Assembly (NCBI GenBank): GCA_051453625.1
Contig: JBOZIK010000001.1
Coordinates: forward strand, 98,546,449-98,605,928
Reading direction: 5' to 3'
Origin: Welwitschia mirabilis
Taxonomy: Eukaryota; Gnetophyta; Gnetopsida; Welwitschiales
DNA: 59,480 bases
The notes beneath the pieces were generated by a model that searched no databases, had not been told where the DNA came from, and saw only the letters and a list, made by a program, of their open reading frames with translations. Below are positions 47,154 through 57,494 of this stretch, piece by piece; position 1 is the first letter of the stretch, and the number at the start of each line of letters is the position of its first letter. The translations under genes were made by a program, and so were the position numbers.

Positions 47154-48805
47154 TGGTATTAGATCCAAAGCTACATTGATTCATGTACAAAATGCAAAGA
47201 TGAAAAATGACTTAAAAGCTTTACAAGAAGGGACAGAAAGAGATCTTTAAGATATCTAGGCATGAGATGCAAATGAGAGTTCCTATACTAATACTACCAT
47301 TAGATATTTGAAGTTAATGAGTATTGAATTAAGTTTTCATCTTAATCAGTCAATGTCATACTCTAGGAAATATTCCACTAAGGATGATAAGCATGTTGCT
47401 TATAATTGTCAAACTAAGCCTGAGTACAATACAAAGGTTAGGGTATAACCCAAACTTAAATCACACGTTTGAAATTTTTTTGCTTTAACAAATAATATCT
47501 TAATGGATAGATTGATTAAGATAAAAAGTCTTTTAAATTTAATCTTATTCTAGAATCATAAAAGGTCCTTTTCTCTTGCAAAGAAGGCTGTGAGGTGAAA
47601 TCAATCAGTAGAGAAAGCTCAAGGTACTATCTTTAAAAGGTATTTGTAGAAGGATTATGCACATGCTTTGGTCCAAGCATGTACGAGGATTGCACTAGAG
47701 AACTTATTAAGCTATGACACAACTCCATTATTTGTGAATACCACTCTTACTTTGGATGGCTAGCTAATCAAACTTTGGGATCGACTAAAGAATGTTTTAT
47801 AAGTTGGTTCATGAGGGAACTACAAGATGAGTTAAAGCATAAATTTTACATGTTTCAATTAATTGCTATAACCTAAGCCATTGGACTAGTAAGGCTAAAG
47901 GAGGAATAATTTTTTATCCTACATAAATAAAATAAGCTAAGTCATATTGGAACTACTCTTATCTCACATAATACTTCTACTTCAATACTAATTAAAAGTC
48001 TAATTCCAATAAAGGTTAAGGCTAGAGAATATAATGGGCTATGTGATAACTATAATAAGAAGTTTAGTCCTAGCCATCACTCCAAGGTGAAAAAGCTATA
48101 TATTATTAAAGGAGATTGGTTCATCGATGAGTCAAAACTAGAGTTGGGTGTGATAAAAGCATCACTATAAGACATGCAACTAGAAATTTTTATGCATTTC
48201 ATAACTAATTCTGTATCCTCCAAGATGATAAGGATGAAGGCGAAACTCAAAGAAAAGCCTATTACTATTCTCATCAATCTGGATGGCACACACAACTTCA
48301 TCCATTTATATTTAATAAAATGTCTTAATTTATGGACTAATGATAAGTCTAATAAGTTTATGATGGTTAATGATGAGAATCCACAAGCCTAAGGTACATG
48401 TGATAATATCCCTCTTACTATACAAGGCTTTAGTTTTGCTTTAGATTTCTATATGCTTCCTCTTTGTGGATGTGACGTAGTTCTCAAGGCCTATCAGCTT
48501 TGTAATTTAGACCCTACTTTATGGAATTTTCTAAAATAATATAAGTTTTAAGGTTCAAGGATAGTAATATGTTCTAAATTGGTTGAGAGATCCTTCTTTA
48601 GAGATTATCAATAGCCACGCCATTAAAAAATAGTAGCCAAGGAAAACACTACTATGTACATGACTCTATACTCCTTATAGGGAAGTAAGGTCGTAGAGGA
48701 ATTTCCAATGGTATTGTAATAATTATTATAACACTTTGATAATATCTTTACTACTCCTAGTGGATTTTCTCTAGAGCATTTTCATGAATAATACATTCCT
48801 TTGCT
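47154..48805 (+). pseudogene. Del/Tekay-like Ty3 primer site, gag and protease, copy B
   Basis: This is the second copy of the gag-protease relic. The primer site at 47154 reads TGGTATTAGATCC. The open stretch 48174-48392 encodes the protease start with ITILINLDGTHNFIHLY, again Asn in place of the catalytic Asp, and the next residues keep LDGTHNF, closer to the family's DSGSTHNF than copy A. Unlike copy A it continues into the RT, so it is the copy joined to the rest of pol. Confidence 0.75.
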
Positions 48806-49500
48806 TTCTAAAAACCACCCTTCAAATATCTAGCCCTATCGATATTCCCATGTTTAAAAGATAGAGATTGAATACCATTGTAAAGAGATGTTGGAGAGTA
48901 GTATCATTTAGCCAAGTAATAGTTCCTACTCCTCTCATGTATTATTAGTGTTTAAGAAAGATGAATCTAATAGAATGTGCATCAGCTATGAAGGATAATT
49001 TTTCTGTTCTTATAATCGATGAGCTACTAGATGAGTTATAAGAAGTAGTTTATTTATTCAAACTAAGTCTTAAATTAGGTTATAATCAAGTTTGTATTTA
49101 TAAAGAATATGTTTCAAAGATATATTTTTACACACATTAAAGGCATCATGAATTCTTGGTTATGCCTTTTGGCTTAACTAATACTTCATCCACTTTCTAA
49201 AGAATCATAAATAAAAAATGTGTTTTAACCTTACTTGTAATAGTTTATTTTAGTCCTTTTTGATGATATTCACTCTTTGTGATGATAAATTATTTCTCAA
49301 ATAATCAAAGTGTTCTTTTAAAAAAGTTCAAATTAAGTACCTTGGGCATATGACATCTTAAAAGGGTATTGCCATGAATTCACAGTAGGTGTTATATATG
49401 GTAGAGTGGCTAATTCCTAAGTTTATCTAAGTCCTAAGAGGTTTCTTTGGAATTAACAAGGTATTACAATAAGTATATCAAAAACTATGATAATATTTCT
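48806..49500 (+). pseudogene. Del/Tekay-like Ty3 reverse transcriptase (decayed)
   Basis: Motifs in order: PYRYSHV*KIEIEYHCKEML, SSII*PSNSSYSSHVLLVFK, RMCISYEG, the GYNQV box, HEFLVMPFGLTNTSSTF and FDDIHS with both Asp codons intact (49262-49267), then IKYLGHMTS*KGIAMNSQ. They fit the Del/Tekay RT layout (RPYRYPH.QK.EIE, G.I.PS.SP.SSPVLLV.KKDG, GYHQI, FLVMPFGLTNAP.TFQ, FFDDILVYS, V.YLGH.IS..GV). Frameshifts and stops are frequent. It follows protease directly, the normal order. Confidence 0.8.
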
Positions 49501-50000
49501 TCATCCTTAAATTCTTTACTAATATAGACTCCTTCGTGTGAAGTAAGTAAGCTGAGGCATCCTTTAATATCTTGAAGAAAACTATGGCATGCATCCTAGT
49601 GTTGAACCTACCTAGTTTCTCTAAGCCCTTTAAGGCTAAATGTGATTCCTTTAATGTAGAGATTAAATCAATTCTTATGTAAGAAGAGAGGACTCTAGCT
49701 TTTACAAGTAAGGTATTAGCTAAAAACCATTGAGGGTTTTCCACTTATGAGAAGGAGATGATGGCAATTTTGCATGATGTACATAATTGGCAAAACTATC
49801 TAATTAGTTAGCACTTCATCATCTACACTAACTGCTATAGTCTAGAGTAGGTATGAGAGCCAAGATTATCTATAAATGTAAAAAAAACAAAAAAATGGAA
49901 TGCAAAGCTTTTAAGTTATGCTTACAAGATCAAGCACAAGAAAGGACTAGAAAATTCTATGGCTAATTTCCTTTCTAAGCAGATGGAGGGAGAATTATTG
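49501..50000 (+). pseudogene. Del/Tekay-like Ty3 RNase H (decayed)
   Basis: The plus strand reads LPSFSKPFKAKCDSFNVEIK, then SILM*EERTLAFTSKVLAKN, STYEKEMMAILHDVHNWQNY and LIS*HFIIYTN. These match LPDFSKPF..E.DAS..G(I/V)GAVL(M/L)Q..(R/H)P(I/L)A(F/Y)...L, STYEKE(M/L)(L/M)A...AV..WR.YL and G..F.(I/V)(Y/R)TD. Two stops sit on Gln positions: TAA at 49680-49682 (LMQE) and TAG at 49809-49811 (GQHF). RNase H removes RNA from the RNA/DNA hybrid. Confidence 0.8.
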
Positions 50001-50681
50001 GCTATTTATTACACATTATCTACTTGGGTGGATTACATTCAAGTTAAAACTACAAGTGATAAGGTATTATAAGCTATTATTCAACAACTTTAAGAGAAAC
50101 CTAAGATCTCAACTTACTACACTTATAATGAGGGTATTTTGTGCTACAATAAAATAGTGATATTAAGCTCAAGATCCTAGTGGTGTAAGAATGTCTTATA
50201 ATAATTACATGATCTTCTTGAGGAAGGTCACTTAGGATTCTTTAAAATGTATAAAAAATATTCAAAACCTTTTTCTAGAAAGGTATGAAGAAAGATACTA
50301 AGCAGCTTATGGTAGCTTGCAACGTTTACCAAATAAATAAGAAAACTCTTATTACCCCTCTTAGGCTTTTCTAGACTTTGCTCAGTCTACACGAGAGATG
50401 AATTGACATTTGCATAGACTTTCTAGAGGTATTACCACCTTTTAATGAGAAGATATCATTATTGTAGTGATTGATTAACTCTTTAAGTATGCCTGCTTAA
50501 TTCCTATTGTCCATCTTTTTACTATTTCTTTGATTACTCAACTATTTATGAAGCATGCATTTTTTTGGGGAAATAGTAAATGTATATTATAGTATAACAT
50601 AAGATAAGAGAAGAAACAACATATCTTAAAAGCTATTTTTCCAAGCATAATAGAAATCTTGTCAATAATTAAAGCCCCAAA
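50001..50681 (+). pseudogene. Del/Tekay-like Ty3 integrase, N-terminus and start of core
   Basis: The plus strand reads EEGHLGFFKMYKKYSKPFF, KGMKKDTKQLMVACNVYQIN, KKTLITPL, and after a shift DICIDFLEVLPPFNEKI. They match HSG..KTY.R....Y W.GMK.D(V/I)..(F/Y)V..C..CQ..K and W..ISMDFI.GLP.S.G...I. The zinc ligand Cys pair is C..Y (second Cys lost). The core is cut off by the gap at 50682. Confidence 0.75.
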
Positions 50682-51189
50682 NNNNNNNNNNNNNNNNNNN
50701 NNNNNNNNNNNNNNNNNNNNNNNNNNNNNNNNNNNNNNNNNNNNNNNNNNNNNNNNNNNNNNNNNNNNNNNNNNNNNNNNNTCTAGAAAGGTATGAAAAA
50801 GATATTAAGCAGCTTATGATAGCTTGCAACATTTGCCAAATAAATAAGAAAACTCTTGTTACCCCTCTTAGGCTTTTATATACTCTGCTTATTCTAGAAG
50901 AGAGATGAATTAACATTTTCATAGACTTTCTTTAGGTATTAGACCCTTGTAGTGAGAATAATATTATTATTGTAGTGATTGATCAACTCTTTTAAGTATG
51001 CATGTTTGATTCCTATTGTTCATCTTTTTACTATTTCTTTGATTACTTAACTATTTATGAAGCATGCATTTTTTTGGAAAATAGCAAATGTATATTATAT
51101 TATAATATAAGATAAGAGAAGAAGCAGCATATCTTAAAAGGTATTTTTCCAAGCACAGTAGAAATCTTGTCAATAATCAAAGCCCCAAA
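50274..51189 (+). repeat. 408-bp integrase segment duplicated across a 100-N gap
   Basis: 50274-50681 and 50782-51189 have the same length, start with TCTAGAAAGGTATGAA and end with AAAGCCCCAAA. Both also end at a gap edge. The second piece carries no unique sequence, so it is best read as the other haplotype of the same segment. Confidence 0.85.
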
Positions 51190-51731
51190 NNNNNNNNNNN
51201 NNNNNNNNNNNNNNNNNNNNNNNNNNNNNNNNNNNNNNNNNNNNNNNNNNNNNNNNNNNNNNNNNNNNNNNNNNNNNNNNNNNNNNNNNNNNNNNNNNNN
51301 NNNNNNNNNNNNNNNNNNNNNNNNNNNNNNNNNNNNNNNNNNNNNNNNNNNNNNNNNNNNNNNNNNNNNNNNNNNNNNNNNNNNNNNNNNNNNNNNNNNN
51401 NNNNNNNNNNNNNNNNNNNNNNNNNNNNNNNNNNNNNNNNNNNNNNNNNNNNNNNNNNNNNNNNNNNNNNNNNNNNNNNNNNNNNNNNNNNNNNNNNNNN
51501 NNNNNNNNNNNNNNNNNNNNNNNNNNNNNNNNNNNNNNNNNNNNNNNNNNNNNNNNNNNNNNNNNNNNNNNNNNNNNNNNNNNNNNNNNNNNNNNNNNNN
51601 NNNNNNNNNNNNNNNNNNNNNNNNNNNNNNNNNNNNNNNNNNNNNNNNNNNNNNNNNNNNNNNNNNNNNNNNNNNNNNNNNNNNNNNNNNNNNNNNNNNN
51701 NNNNNNNNNNNNNNNNNNNNNNNNNNNNNNN
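51190..51731. other. assembly gap, 542 N
   Basis: Unsequenced. It separates the Ty3 integrase fragments from the copia element. Confidence 0.95.
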
Positions 51732-53506
51732 TGGTTTCTTTTTACAATCATTTTTTTTTTGACTTCTTGCAAGTTTTTTTCCTCCACTTTCTTATTTTCA
51801 TTACATTTCTTCATTGTATGCACATTTTTATCATACTTCGAACATTGTAATAGAATATTTTTAATTTCCATGTTAAAAACTGATTATCCCTACATAGTAT
51901 CCAAGATTAGTCTTTTTTTTTCCTTTAAAGTTATCTGATTTCATGTAAACATATATTCTAGCCATTGCCATCTTTTTCATTAAATCTATCTTCCTATCAA
52001 GTTTAACAAACTCTTCCAAATATCATCAAGTTACTTAAAGAAATTTGAGAGGTTTTAAGATATGAATCAAAACTAGGATTTTTTCAAAAATGATGGGTTT
52101 ATCAAGAATGAAAGGGGACCATTTATTAAGTTAATATTTATCAGTTTGATGTCAAACTAACATTTTCTATTTAGAAAACATGTTGTATCTTGTGTACAAA
52201 ATATTAATCATTGTAGGTCAAAATCTAATACAATTTTATCATCAACTAAACCTGAACCTATCAGTTTAATTTCTTCTAAGGGGTTGACAGATTCCTAAGG
52301 GATTGACTGCACTTGAATCTTACACTGCAATGAACTGAATATAGAGGTATTAACTAAATTCCTAAGGGATCAACTATACCTGAGCATCTTTCATAGCCAA
52401 TCGTTAAAGGATTAACTGGATTCTTAAGGGGTAGACTGAACTTGAGCATCTAATATTTCATAGTTAATCATCAAGGGGTTGATCAAATTCTTGAGGGATC
52501 GACTAAACTAGAGCATCAAACTTTTTTAGCCAATCATTAAGAAGTCAACTAAATTCCAAAGGGGTCAACCAGACCTGGAGTAAAATGTTTTTATCCTTTT
52601 TTAATAAGGGATCGACTAGACATTTGTGAGGTCAATTAGATCTAGATCATAAAATAGTGTTGTAATTTTTCTTAGATAAGGGGTTAACTAGATGGATATA
52701 TGGGCAATTGGACATGTGGTTGACCGAAACCTAAGGGATTAACTAAACATGGAGCCATAAGAAATAGGGGTTAACCAGAAGAACATGAGGACAACCAACT
52801 TTAGTAATGGTACCAGAGGGAGTTAATCGGATGTTTTGAGGGATCAACTGATCATGACAAAGACAAGATTTTTCTAATTATTTAAACACTCATTTTTATC
52901 TGTTGGAGAGTCTTTTCACTTGTAAAAATCCTAAAAAGCTTCTCTTATATATTCGCCAAGAGTCAAAATCATTGTTAAATTTATTGGTACATTCTCTACC
53001 TGATCAAAGATGAATCAAGAGATATTGTTATCATTTTGTACTTGGTCAAGTCAGTTACACCATACGCTTATGAATCATACCATCTTCTCAAGTAGTTTAG
53101 CAATACTATTCTTGAGCTAAAGATCTAATGGAACCTATGCATTTTGGCATACCATTATTACTACTTCACTTTCTTACTAGAAGTTAAAACTGAGCCTTAG
53201 AAAAGTCTGATTGTAAAGATTATAAATGAACCTAGAATACCTAGAAAGAGGTTAATGAAGATCCAGATTAGACTTGAGTAGAAGCTGATCACCGAGAGTA
53301 AAGTAGGGGGTTTCCCGAATCACTATAAATCTTATGTACATCTTAATTAGTATTTTTGTGCTTTCAGTTATTTATTATTAAATTAGTTTTAGTTTTCATT
53401 TACACAAGTATTTTAGTGTTTATTTCATGTGGAGATATTTTTGTAAATATATTCAATTAATTTTTAAATCCTATTTACCTCTCTCTAGGATTCTTAATAC
53501 TTTATT
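51732..53506 (+). mobile_element. 5' LTR region of a Sirevirus-like copia element
   Basis: The sequence up to the primer site at 53507 is taken as LTR because gag follows. It contains the GTCGAC-type minisatellite (52240-52870) and downstream CACTATAAATCTTATG near 53320 as a TATA candidate. The LTR start was not found: the left side runs into a gap, and no 3' LTR is in the window for comparison. Confidence 0.5.
52240..52870 (+). repeat. minisatellite with a GTCGAC-like core, period about 65 bp
   Basis: About 20 degenerate copies of the core (A/G)GGG(A/T)T(C/T)(A/G)AC(T/C)(A/G)GA occur, mostly in pairs. Longer units of 62-66 bases repeat CAT(C/A)...AGCCAATC(G/A)TTAA (about 52386, 52448 and 52514). 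Core variants seen include GTTGAC, GTCAAC, GTTAAC, ATCGAC and ATCAAC, all explained by changes at the CpG of GTCGAC and neighbouring bases. It sits inside the LTR. Confidence 0.7.
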
Positions 53507-53518
53507 TAGTATCAGAGC
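53507..53518 (+). other. primer binding site of the copia element, tRNA-Met type
   Basis: TAGTATCAGAGC differs from the consensus TGGTATCAGAGC by one G-to-A change. It lies about 60 bases before the gag start and defines the 3' end of the LTR. Confidence 0.8.
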
Positions 53519-53569
53519 AAGATAGATTCTTTGTTAGATCCTAACAGGTCCAGACTCTTGAACCCTAAA

Positions 53570-54600
53570 AATGAGTAGCCTTTAGATGATTTTTCTACTA
53601 GTCATTTACCCATGTTTGATAGATCAAACTATGCTTATTGAAAAGCCCATATGAAATTCTTTCTTAGATTCCTAAATGCAGACATATAAAAGGTCGTTTA
53701 TAATCGTTATACTGTGCCCACTCTAACTAAAACCAATGCTCATGGAAAGATCGTTGTTGTAGAAAAAACTCAAGACCAATGGATCCCTGCTAATAGATCC
53801 AAAGCTATCATAGATGCTCATGATTTTAATGCAATTTTTTGTATAATTTCTGTAGATGGGTTAACAAATCATAAACTGTATGCATGCAAAAGAAGCTTGG
53901 GACATCCTTAAAATAGAACATGAAGGGGCATCCACTATTAAGTAGACCAAACTCCAAATGCTCATTTTCAAGTTTGAAGACATTTATATGAATGAGGAGG
54001 AGACACTTCAAGAATTCTTTACCAGACTAATAGACATTTTGAATTCTATGACAACTCTAAGCGAAAGAATGAAAGAAGCAAAGGTGGTTCAAAAAGTATT
54101 GAGATATCTCCCAAAATGATTTGAGCCAAAGGTTACTACCATTGAAGAAAGTAAGAATATCAATCGAATGGTGTTTGAGAAATTGCAATGTAATTTACAA
54201 ACTTATGAATTGAAATTTTCTAAAGATAGAAAGAAAGGTCTTACTTTGAAATATGTGCAAAAAAAATATAGATCGGAAAAATCAAACAAAGATATTGATG
54301 AAAATGAGGTTTCCCTTCTAGTAAGAAGATTTAAGAAATTTTTATATTGAAAAAGAAAGAAGGTGATCCAAGCAAAGGGATAAAAATAGGTCATTCCAAG
54401 TTCAGAAGAGATCAAGACCACGAGAAGAAGATCGAATGTTATGTTTGCAAAAGCTATGAACATGTTACAAACAAGTGTCCAAACAATAAGAGAGATCAAA
54501 GAAATTTTAAAAACATCTTCTTTCATTGCTACATAGAATAATGTAGATGAAGAGGATAATAGCTACTTTAGCTAAGAATCAGATGGAGATTGAAGGCTTT
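53570..54600 (+). pseudogene. Sirevirus-like copia gag (UBN2 type) with zinc knuckle
   Basis: Open pieces at 53714-53911, 54168-54350 and 54347-54541 belong to one frameshifted gene. They show QDQWIPANRSKAIIDAHDFN with AIFCIIS, KEAWDILKIEHEGAST, LQMLIFKFEDIYMNEEETLQ, EAKVVQKVLRYLPK and CNLQTYELKF, then LVRRFKKFL and a perfect knuckle CYVCKSYEHVTNKC (C..C....H....C). This is the layout of plant copia gag (N.A..AIF.......F, AKE.WD.L...HEGT, KV.R.LP.R...K, SL.TYE). Frames are shifted at about 53905 and 54350. Intact knuckle ligands suggest this is among the younger relics in the window. Confidence 0.85.
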
Positions 54601-54960
54601 CATTCATAGCAATAGTACCTTCCTTAAATAACTTATCTTGCTCATCTGAACCTAATGATTTGGATCTCATTAAAGAAGATCAAAATGAACTTGAAGACAC
54701 CTTCAAAGAACTTTATATGGAGTGTGAAAAATTGGTAAAATGCATCAATGATCTAAACAAAATACTAAAAGCTATCACCAAGGAAAAAGAATCATTGGAA
54801 ATAAAGTACAAGATGGTTAAATCTAAAAATTCTAAACTTTCTCTAGAGGTAGATAACTTGTCACATTTTTTTAGTAAATTTTCAAGCAGTTCAAATAAAT
54901 CAAAATATATGCTTGTAATATGAAAATTAGCTCATAACAAGGCAAGTATCGAATTCATCC
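54601..54960 (+). pseudogene. coiled-coil tail of the copia gag
   Basis: The open stretch 54660-54923 encodes a Lys/Glu-rich helix: DLIKEDQNELEDTFKELYME, NDLNKILKAITKEKESLEIK, SKNSKLSLEVDNLSHFF, with Leu spaced in heptads. Sirevirus gag proteins carry long coiled coils after the knuckle, which supports the lineage call. It ends with a stop at 54921-54923. Confidence 0.65.
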
Positions 54961-55174
54961 CGTAAAGGCCATGAACCAGCAAAATTAGGTATCATGGTAA
55001 AAAGGTTTTGTTTCTAAGATTACATGTAATTTTTTTGATTAGTCTGATCATTCTAAGTTATTTTGTACTGTTAGNNNNNNNNNNNNNNNNNNNNNNNNNN
55101 NNNNNNNNNNNNNNNNNNNNNNNNNNNNNNNNNNNNNNNNNNNNNNNNNNNNNNNNNNNNNNNNNNNNNNNNNN

Positions 55175-56037
55175 ACAAGTGTGATAAGTTAAAAAATATT
55201 ACCAAAAACAAAGCGAGATTAGTGGCACAAAGCTACAACCCAATTGAAGGTATTGATGTGGGCGACATTTTGCTCCTATAGTAAGGCTAGATATCATTAA
55301 AATGTTTTTATTTTATGCAGCCTTTAAAAATATCAAAGTTTATCAGGTGGATGTAAAAAGTGCATTTTTAAATGGAATATTTAACGAAGAAGTATATGTG
55401 GAACAATCTCAAGGGTTTATAGATCCTCATAATCTTGATTACATGTATAGACTTAAAAAGGCTTTATATGGTTTAAAGCAAGATCAAAGAGAATGGTATG
55501 AAAAATTAGCCATATTTCTAAATGAAAATGGTTATATCTGTGGAATAGTAGATAAAACTTTATTTGTCAAGAACTTGAAAATTGATTTTATTTTTATTTA
55601 AATTTATTTGAATGACATAATTTTTAGTACCTCATAAAAATTTTTATCAAAAGAATTTACCAATATCATGACAACACACTTTGAGACAAGTATGCTTGCT
55701 GAAGTTAAAATTTTTCTTTGCTTCTAAATTAAGCAATTAAAAAAATGGAATTTTTATATTTTAGTCTAAATATGTAAAGGATTTGAGCAAATAATTTAAA
55801 CTAGAGAATGCTAAAACAACTAACACACCTATATCTACTTCTTATAAAGTTAGTTTAGATAAACATGGAAAATTGATAGATCAAAAACTTTATAGAAGTA
55901 TGATTGGAAGTTTGTTGTATCTAACTATAAGTAGACCCAATATAATGTTTAGTTTTGCCATGTGTATGAGATACTAAATCAAACCAAAATAATCATACCT
56001 CCAAGCTATCAAAAGAATAATAAGAGATATAAAAGGC
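55175..56037 (+). pseudogene. copia reverse transcriptase (out of order, decayed)
   Basis: Motifs in order: KNKARLVAQSYNPIEGIDVG; in the open stretch 55302-55601 YQVDVKSAFLNGIFNEEVYV then EQSQGF, LKKALYGLKQDQREWYEKLA; IYLNDIIFS; TNTPISTSYKVSLDKHGKLI and YRSMIGSLLYLTISRPNIMF. These are the copia RT boxes up to the start of RNase H. The motif A Asp is intact (VDVKSAFLNG) but the YVDDI box is YLNDI, with the first Asp changed to Asn. In copia elements RT follows integrase; here it precedes protease and integrase. Gaps flank it on both sides (55075-55174 and 56038-56757), so a misplaced contig is possible. Confidence 0.85.
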
Positions 56038-56757
56038 NNNNNNNNNNNNNNNNNNNNNNNNNNNNNNNNNNNNNNNNNNNNNNNNNNNNNNNNNNNNNNN
56101 NNNNNNNNNNNNNNNNNNNNNNNNNNNNNNNNNNNNNNNNNNNNNNNNNNNNNNNNNNNNNNNNNNNNNNNNNNNNNNNNNNNNNNNNNNNNNNNNNNNN
56201 NNNNNNNNNNNNNNNNNNNNNNNNNNNNNNNNNNNNNNNNNNNNNNNNNNNNNNNNNNNNNNNNNNNNNNNNNNNNNNNNNNNNNNNNNNNNNNNNNNNN
56301 NNNNNNNNNNNNNNNNNNNNNNNNNNNNNNNNNNNNNNNNNNNNNNNNNNNNNNNNNNNNNNNNNNNNNNNNNNNNNNNNNNNNNNNNNNNNNNNNNNNN
56401 NNNNNNNNNNNNNNNNNNNNNNNNNNNNNNNNNNNNNNNNNNNNNNNNNNNNNNNNNNNNNNNNNNNNNNNNNNNNNNNNNNNNNNNNNNNNNNNNNNNN
56501 NNNNNNNNNNNNNNNNNNNNNNNNNNNNNNNNNNNNNNNNNNNNNNNNNNNNNNNNNNNNNNNNNNNNNNNNNNNNNNNNNNNNNNNNNNNNNNNNNNNN
56601 NNNNNNNNNNNNNNNNNNNNNNNNNNNNNNNNNNNNNNNNNNNNNNNNNNNNNNNNNNNNNNNNNNNNNNNNNNNNNNNNNNNNNNNNNNNNNNNNNNNN
56701 NNNNNNNNNNNNNNNNNNNNNNNNNNNNNNNNNNNNNNNNNNNNNNNNNNNNNNNNN
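56038..56757. other. assembly gap, 720 N
   Basis: Unsequenced stretch following the copia RT. Confidence 0.95.
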
Positions 56758-57001
56758 TTGTAATGGCTAAGGCTCCTTCTAAAAGATAACAAAAGGCCAA
56801 CAAGCAAAATTTGGGGTATTACTGAGAAGTTTAAAAAGAAACTTATGTGCCAAGAGAGGCATGTTGCTTCAAAAGAGTTACGAGAAGAGTTATATGATGC
56901 AACTCTTACAAGATCTTGATTTTTCTTATTTTCTTGATGTCTCAAGACTTACCTATCCCTTTCTCACTAGGATTTTATATAGCAATGCATCTTTTTATGC
57001 C
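56758..57001 (+). pseudogene. N-terminus of a putative plant transposon protein (gag-like)
   Basis: A basic start MAKAPSKR (ATG at 56763) is followed, in a shifted frame, by AKRGMLLQKSYEKSYMMQLL, then LDFSYFLDVSRLTYPFLTRI and LYSNASFY. The pattern (K..ER....L....... LL......L......YP.LVREFYANL) matches the start of the putative plant transposon protein domain often found in Ty3/Athila-type gag ORFs. It is not part of a copia element, so the order of the contigs here is doubtful. It ends at the 493-N gap. Confidence 0.4.
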
Positions 57002-57494
57002 NNNNNNNNNNNNNNNNNNNNNNNNNNNNNNNNNNNNNNNNNNNNNNNNNNNNNNNNNNNNNNNNNNNNNNNNNNNNNNNNNNNNNNNNNNNNNNNNNNN
57101 NNNNNNNNNNNNNNNNNNNNNNNNNNNNNNNNNNNNNNNNNNNNNNNNNNNNNNNNNNNNNNNNNNNNNNNNNNNNNNNNNNNNNNNNNNNNNNNNNNNN
57201 NNNNNNNNNNNNNNNNNNNNNNNNNNNNNNNNNNNNNNNNNNNNNNNNNNNNNNNNNNNNNNNNNNNNNNNNNNNNNNNNNNNNNNNNNNNNNNNNNNNN
57301 NNNNNNNNNNNNNNNNNNNNNNNNNNNNNNNNNNNNNNNNNNNNNNNNNNNNNNNNNNNNNNNNNNNNNNNNNNNNNNNNNNNNNNNNNNNNNNNNNNNN
57401 NNNNNNNNNNNNNNNNNNNNNNNNNNNNNNNNNNNNNNNNNNNNNNNNNNNNNNNNNNNNNNNNNNNNNNNNNNNNNNNNNNNNNNNNNNNNNN
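57002..57494. other. assembly gap, 493 N
   Basis: Unsequenced. Confidence 0.95.

Larger units (their letters stand above)
43708..48805 (+). repeat. 2.5-kb block present twice (LINE tail plus Ty3 gag-protease)
   Basis: 43708-46200 and 46301-48805 align over their whole length at roughly 90%. Both contain the LINE 3' end, the same LINE-to-Ty3 junction and the Ty3 primer site, gag and protease. Because the junction is shared, the copies derive from one locus. They meet at a 100-N gap at corresponding bases (...TTCCTTTGCT). Divergent haplotypes or a tandem segmental duplication are both possible. Confidence 0.8.

Noticed and set aside
52240-52870. Array of transcription-factor binding sites acting as a host enhancer
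   Set aside because: It lies inside a decayed copia LTR and the cores are mutated; there is no host gene beside it.
54203-54526. Minus-strand open frame of 107 codons
   Set aside because: It is the antisense of the copia gag pieces that contain the zinc knuckle; the hydrophobic minus translation is a reflection of Lys/Glu-rich plus codons.
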